DNA of 64,000 nucleotides, from contig NC_033623.1 of the NCBI RefSeq assembly GCF_001540865.1, positions 3,109,067 through 3,173,066 on the forward strand, in the 5' to 3' direction. Source of the stretch: Ananas comosus. Taxonomy: Eukaryota > Streptophyta > Magnoliopsida > Poales > Bromeliaceae. The position numbers and the translations under genes were made by a program. Shown one piece after another: positions 58,700 to 64,000 of the stretch; within the stretch, counting starts at the first letter, position 1, and every line of letters begins with the position of its first letter. The notes below the pieces were generated by a model. It saw only the letters and a program-made list of their open reading frames with translations, was not told where the DNA came from and made no database searches.

Positions 58700-60355
58700 T
58701 TCCGTTGCATTGCTTCAAGTATTGTCATTTCGAGTTTGGTGCTGATTTGCAGAATTTCCAGCGTCGACCGTCGGTATTTCAGTTCGTACTCGGCGTAGAA
58801 GCGTCGGTTTTCGACGGGACATGGTTCGTTGGATTCGGGACTTCGAGAGGAATCCACGAAGCCCTTACTTGCTGGATTTGGTAAAGGTTTGCTAGGTCGA
58901 AATTTCGCTCCTCTCTGTTGCTGTTTTTGAGGCAGAATTAATAATTATTGTCGGATTCTCCGTGTAGAGTTTGGCGGGAGCTTGACTTCAGGCCTTGGGA
59001 GGTTTTCGGACGTTTCGGCAGGTTGTTCCGCAGCCGAGGGGAGTTCCGTGCTGCCAGGGATTAGCGAGCGAGGTGGGTTAATCATCGGTTTATACTCCTA
59101 AGTGCTTAGTAGTCAACATATATGAATTTTAGATTTTGTGTAGTTTACTTTTGCTCGAATTCATGGATTATTATGTGAATGGCTAATCTGAATTTGGAGC
59201 ATGTGATAATAAATTAAATAAATATACATGTTGGACTTGGAACTTGATTTAGGAGAAAACAAGCGTTTTGGGACCTGTCACCTGTTTAAATTACCTGATT
59301 TAGCCCTAGGGGCCGTTGTATTAATTTATACTGTTGCAGTATCCTCAAAGTAAGTATTCCAGGTAGTTTAGTTTTCAGTTACGCTCGTGCTGGGATGCCG
59401 AGTGTATTTTTACTGTAGCGTTCAGGCTGTTCTTGATTGTTGGGTGCCATCAGGATTGACGGTGGACCCGTATCGCCTTTTTGGCGTTGGATTGTGCCAA
59501 GGACACGATACCTGTTGGTTGTTAGACCAGTTTGAGTCGGTTACTGGACTTTGGCTTTTGAGAGCCTGATTGAGCTCGACAGAGATACGCTGCATACTCG
59601 GTTGGGTAGCTCCCACGAGTGCCACTCCGGAGACGGGCTTTGTGCTTTCGCGTTGGTGTCGCTCATGCCGGTTGGACTTGCTCTCCACGGACCAGTTAGT
59701 GTGGAGGTAGCTGGATAGTCGCAACTGGGCAGGGACGGGTGTATTCACAGTCCCAGGGACGGGTAGGTTTACAGTCCCGATTGGATTGGGTCAGATTTGA
59801 CATTTCCTACAGTTGGTTAGTGTAGAGCATGATAGTGTAGTGATTGATAGCGGTAGAGTTTATTTCCTGCTTTTCTGACTATTCTTGCTCCCTTCTGTAG
59901 ACTTAGTGGGTGGACCGATGTTGTTTTGGGCGGTACCCACTGAGGACTACTTGTTTTTACAGTAGTTCTCACGCCCTGTTGTTACCCCTGTTTTGCAGAG
60001 TCACAGGTTTCGGCTGCTGCACCTTCCGCGGATCAGGATCGAGGCAAGGGCGTCGCGAGTTAGAGCCCTACCCGCCGAGCAGAGCTAGAGGCACCCTACT
60101 GCAGGTAGTTGTTTTATTTCGAGCTTATGTACATAGTACTTAACTCGCCAGTGCGAGTAACTCTGTATTTTGATTTTTGAACTATGTATATGAAGCTCAG
60201 TTTGTTTAGCTTTTGTTTACTCTAGCAGCTCTATACTACTGTTTGTAGTATTGTATGGTTTACAGGTACAGCTGTCGCTTCGTATACAGAAAAAATTTCT
60301 TTGTATACGGCGGATTTGTCGGCGTGCTCGGGGAACGTGTAATCCGGGGCGTGAC
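58700..60355 (+). repeat. 5' LTR (A type, left end missing) of the last gypsy element
   Basis: Collinear with LTR A from about 27280 to 28633 and 31301 to 31734: GAGGAATCCACGAAGCCC, AGGTGGGTT.ATCATCGG, CACGAGTGCCACTCCGGAG, GGCGGTACCCACTGAGGACTA. It ends CCGGGGCGTGACA at 60355. The first ~630 bp, including TATA box and palindromes, are missing where the copia LTR adjoins. Confidence 0.88.
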
Positions 60356-60363
60356 AGATTAAG

Positions 60364-60375
60364 TTGGTATCAGAG
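60364..60375 (+). promoter_or_regulatory. Primer-binding site (tRNA-Met)
   Basis: TGGTATCAGAGC, complementary to the 3' end of initiator tRNA-Met, 8 bases after the LTR end. Confidence 0.88.
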
Positions 60376-60655
60376 CTTTGCTGTAGGTCGTTGGGACCTA
60401 GAAAACCTAAGTTTGGCAAACTTTAGGAAAGTCAGACGCGAGAGGTGTAATGTAATTGCGAAAGTCAATGATTATTTATTCTAACTCCTCCTAGAGTGGA
60501 GTGAGTGACCGAAGGAGTTCCTGTTTTGGCCTGAGAAATTATGTTGGCTGCAGACGACATAATTTTGGAGGGAAACAGGGACCGCCTTCTAGACTTTCGT
60601 TGATTGGGTCAAGAGTGTTTGTGTTTCAACTAACCCCGATCTGTTCTTTTCAGCT

Positions 60656-63600
60656 ATGTATCCTCGCCGAGGTCGACCGTCATTGCGGGAGCATGCTTAG
60701 TTGGCGCGGGATCGTGCGGGACCTCCTGAGAGACCTGACCAGATGGGGCAGAGTACTTGACAGGAGCAGGGTGACAGACCGGAGGCTAGCGCGCCCCCTG
60801 ATTTGCGTGCTCAGTTGGCTTCCCTGACAGAGGTGACGAGGTAGCAGGGGAAGTTGTTGCAGAGGTTGTGTGAGAGGGTGGCTCAGACATCGAGTGCAGT
60901 ACCGAGGGCAGCGGAGCAGATTGTTCCGCCACCGACAACTCCAGTGGCCGCACCAGCCGTAGCTGTATCTCCACCAGCGGAGATTCCGGCCGTGCCAGTT
61001 GCGCCTGCTAGGGGGCCAGTACAGTTGACAGATGCCGAGCAGGAGCGGTGTACGGAGAGGTTGGCTCGTTTTCGCCGTTTTGATCCACCAATTTTCGATG
61101 GCAGTTGCACTGAGGTCTGGGTTGTTGAGGGATGGGTCAGTGCGATGGAGAAGCTATTCGAGGATCTTTTCATTCCTGAGGGGGAGTAGGTGTCTTTGGG
61201 AGTCCATTGTTTGGCAGGTGACGCCCACGCCTGGTGGCGGAGAGTGAGGAGAGAGCAGGGACTGGTAGCATTGCAGCTGAGATGGGATGAGTTCTGTGGA
61301 ATGCTGTTTGGGATGTTCTTTCCCAACAGTGTGAAGCAGAAGCTCGAGGAGGATTTGAGGAGGCTTCAGTAGGGGGATCGTCCAGTGCAGGAGTACATTC
61401 GGGAGTTTACTCGACTCCTGAATTGTGTGCCATTTGTGGCCAGAGACGAGGCGCACAGGGTGTACATGTTCGAGCGGGGGCTGAGACCAGACATCTTCAG
61501 GTTGGCGCGGACGCAGAGGTCGAGGACCCTGGATGCGTCCATAGAGCAGGCCTTATGGGTAGAGAGAGGTGAGGTGTCACTCCAGGAGAGGACTCAGGCC
61601 GTGGGGTAGGGTCAGGACAGGAAGCGCCCCTTTCCAGATGACGGAGGGCAGTCGAGCAGCAGACGTCCGCCGAGACCTCCACGATCACGTTCTCAGGGTC
61701 GTGGATCTTCGGGGCGTCAGCGTTTCAGGGGATCCCGTCAGTAGGGGCAAACTGAGAGGACTCCACAGTGTGTGATCTGCGGGGGACCACACTGGCCCCG
61801 GCAGTGCGAGCAGAGAGAGGGCAGGTGCTACGGATGTGGTCAGCCGGGACACATGAGGGTAGCTTGTCCCCGAGTAGCATCTCCAGCACCATCATCAGCT
61901 TCAGCCCCATCAGCACCCCAGCAGTCTTACGGAGCAGCACCGAGTTACCGCCAGGAGTATAGATCGTCGACGCCTCGTCAGGGTGAGCGGCGACAGCAGG
62001 CTCCGAGTGGCAGAGTCTACGCAGCTCAGGTGGAGGACTCTACAGCAGCCGACCGAGTAGTGGCAGGTATCACTTTGATTTTCGGCATTCGTACTCGTAC
62101 TCTTGTTGATACTGGAGCCTCGCATTCTTTTGTTAGCCGAGCATTTGTATTGTTGCATGGTCTAGAGTTAGGGGCATTGTCACAGGCACGAGAGGTGCAG
62201 ATCCCGGACTATGTTTTACAGGTTGCAGAGTGTTGTTGGTCGTGTCCGGTGCAGTTGGATTCGTGGGTCATGCCCGCAGACCTGTTGGTGCTAGGGCAGC
62301 TGCAGGACTTCGACGTTGTGCTCGGTATGGATTGGCTGGCGCGGTGCTATGCTACTATTGATTGTGGAGCGAGGACAGTGACGTTCCGTGAGCCAGGCCA
62401 GGAGGAGTTCACTTTCAGAGGCTGCAGGAGCACGTTGTTTGCCACCTGGATATCTTCGGCGAGGGCTCGACAGCTGATGAGTAGAGGATGTGTGGCCTTT
62501 CTGGCGACTGTTGTTGAGGTACCTGTGGCGGCACCAGGACTCGAGGATATTCCTGTAGTCCGCGAGTTTCCGGATATGTTTTCTCATGAGTTGACTTTGT
62601 TGCCGCCGGAGAGAGAGATTGAGTTTGTGATTAATGTAGTTCCTGGAACTGCACCAATCTCAAAGGTACCTTATCGGATGGCACCGGCTGAGCTGAGAGA
62701 GCTAAAGGCGCAGCTTCAAGATCTGATGGATAAGGGGTATGTGAGACCCAGTGTATCACCTTGGGGAGCACCGGTGTTATTTGTAAAGAAGAAAGATGGT
62801 TCGCTCAGGTTATGTGTTGATTACCGGGAGCTGAATAAAGTGACCATCAAGAACAAGTACCTCTGCCGCGCATTGATGATCTGTTCAATCAGCTGCAAGG
62901 ATCTTGTGTCTTTTCGAAGATTGATCTCTAGTCAGGTTACCACCAGTTGAGGGTGAGGGCCGAGGATGTTCCCAAGACGGCATTTCGGACTCGGTACGAG
63001 CATTATGAGTTCACGGTGATGCCTTTTGGATTGACGAATGCCCCTGCCGCATTCATGGATTTGATGAACAGAGTGTTAAAGCCGTTTTTGGATAGATTTG
63101 TTGTAGTCTTCATCGACGACATCTTGATTTACTCCCGGAGTGATGTTGAGCATGAGGAGCACTTGAGGATTGTGCTATAGCTTCTGCGAGAGAAGAAGTT
63201 GTATGCCAAGTTGAAGAAGTGCGAGTTCTGGCTACGGGAGGTTGCTTTCTTGGACCACGTGATTTCAGCAGAGGGCGTAGCAGTGGACCCGAAGAAGATT
63301 GATACTATTCGGGATTGGCCTAGACCGACGATGGTGACTGAGGTGCGGAGCTTTCTGGGACTGGCAGGGTATTACCGTCGGTTTGTGGAAGGCTTTGCGA
63401 AGCTTTCCACACCCCTCACACGCTTGACGCGGAAGGGGATTCGTTTTGTCTGGAGCGACGACTGTCAGAGGAGCTTTGACGAGTTTAGACTGAGGTTGAC
63501 GTCAGCTCCTATCCTTACCCTTCCGGTGATGGGGGATGGATTAGTGATCTACATTGATGCATCGCACAGTGGACTTGGTTGCCTACTGATGCAGCATGGT

Positions 63601-63879
63601 GGGGTGATTGCTTATGCTTTACGACAGTTAAAGAATTATGAGAAGAATTACCCTACGCATGACTTGGAGCTTGCCGCGGTGGTTTTTGCTTTGAAGCTCT
63701 GGCGGCATTACTTGTACGGCGAGCACTGTGAGGTCTTCACCGATCATAAAAGTCTCAAGTATCTGTTCACACAGAGGGTGTTGAACCTGAGGCAGCGCCG
63801 ATGGTTGGAATTACTGAAGGACTATGACATTAGTATTCAGTATCATCCCGGCAGGGTGAATGTTGTGGCAGATGGTTGA
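60656..63879 (+). pseudogene. Gypsy gag-pol, truncated after RNase H
   Basis: ATG at 60656 (MYPRRGRPSLREH). One frame carries gag (RFDPPIFDGSC, HAWWRRV, QEYIREFTRLLN) to about 61600 and two zinc knuckles ([27 protein letters not shown]) at 61770-61875. Protease ([12 protein letters not shown]) lies near 62095, followed by the RT start ([18 protein letters not shown]). A 1 bp deletion near 62862 shifts the frame. RT continues with [10 protein letters not shown] and [11 protein letters not shown], and RNase H with [20 protein letters not shown] and [10 protein letters not shown], to VNVVADG at 63876. Integrase is absent; the pol frame stops about 15 bp before an LTR start at 63894. Nine in-frame stops (8 TAG, 1 TGA) inactivate it, although catalytic residues of protease, RT and RNase H are kept. 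Confidence 0.92.
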
Positions 63880-63893
63880 GCAGGAAGTCAGTG

Positions 63894-64000
63894 TGTGACG
63901 CACTGGACCTTTGCAAATTGCGAGGTTCGAGTGTTTGGGTATACTTCGAGCTTTTCCACACTTGGTGGAGGATTGTAGAATGTTTTCCGACCTAAAAAGT
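63894..64000 (+). repeat. Start of a gypsy LTR (B type)
   Basis: TGTGACGCACTGGACCTTTGC and the following ~100 bp align with the start of solo LTR B (31300 downward). It runs off the window. It follows RNase H almost directly, so integrase was deleted at this junction. Confidence 0.75.

Noticed and set aside
1..64000. CRISPR arrays, bacterial operons, riboswitches, tRNA or rRNA genes
   Set aside because: None seen. The regular palindromes at 46.3 kb are hairpin repeats without spacers of uniform length, and the genome is plant nuclear DNA.

Overview
This is a repeat-dense stretch of nuclear DNA from a flowering plant. A monocot is plausible: the receptor-kinase exons are strongly GC-rich at third positions, and the retrotransposon mix fits (a copia element with long BARE-like LTRs, and chromovirus-type gypsy elements). 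I cannot name the species. Only two host genes are clear: the last exon of an ABHD17-like alpha/beta hydrolase (521-934, +) and a complete four-exon LRK10-like wall-associated receptor kinase (13927 down to 7450, -). That kinase splices in frame to 680 residues and has a 3.6 kb first intron full of small transposons.

Layout. 1-1.5 kb: hydrolase exon and 3' UTR. 1.5-5.4 kb: decayed copia element lacking its reverse transcriptase. 5.7-6.5 kb: MITE. 7.4-13.9 kb: LRK10L gene, with a 1.16 kb TRIM (TSD GATAG), a small LTR with hairpin repeats and a 120 bp MITE in intron 1. 14.9 kb: solo mini-LTR with TSD. 16.4-21 kb: 1.3 kb direct duplication flanking a MULE-type MITE with a 9 bp TSD. 21-26.5 kb: copia element on the - strand with an intact 625-residue but internally deleted ORF. 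26.6-31.7 kb: gypsy solo LTR A (TSD CCGGA) containing gypsy solo LTR B (TSD GGTAC). 32.3 kb: foldback MITE. 34.2-38.7 kb: structurally complete but mutated copia element on the - strand. 39.4-46.3 kb: head-to-head inverted gypsy LTRs around an assembly gap and an integrase relic. 46.3-54.5 kb: Mutator-like (MULE) transposase plus a plant mobile domain (PMD) gene in one orientation, with a hairpin array at the 3' side; the PMD gene is split by gypsy solo LTR D (TSD TCCGA). 55.3-57 kb: CACTA-like end, plastid petB intron fragment and an unidentified exon-like piece. 57.4-58.7 kb: copia-type solo LTR containing a second gap. 58.7-64 kb: gypsy element with 5' LTR, PBS and gag-protease-RT-RNase H, truncated before integrase.

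The strongest observations are: (1) every long gypsy LTR here carries a cluster of short GC-centred palindromes at the same distance (roughly 140-430 bp) from its 5' end, although the palindrome sequence differs between families; (2) a transposase-PMD pair beside an array of near-perfect hairpins; (3) premature stops in the last gypsy element that are almost all TAG where CAG would be expected, the signature of CHG-methylation decay; (4) a plastid group II intron domain V in nuclear DNA; (5) a receptor-kinase gene that stays intact around a large TE-filled intron.
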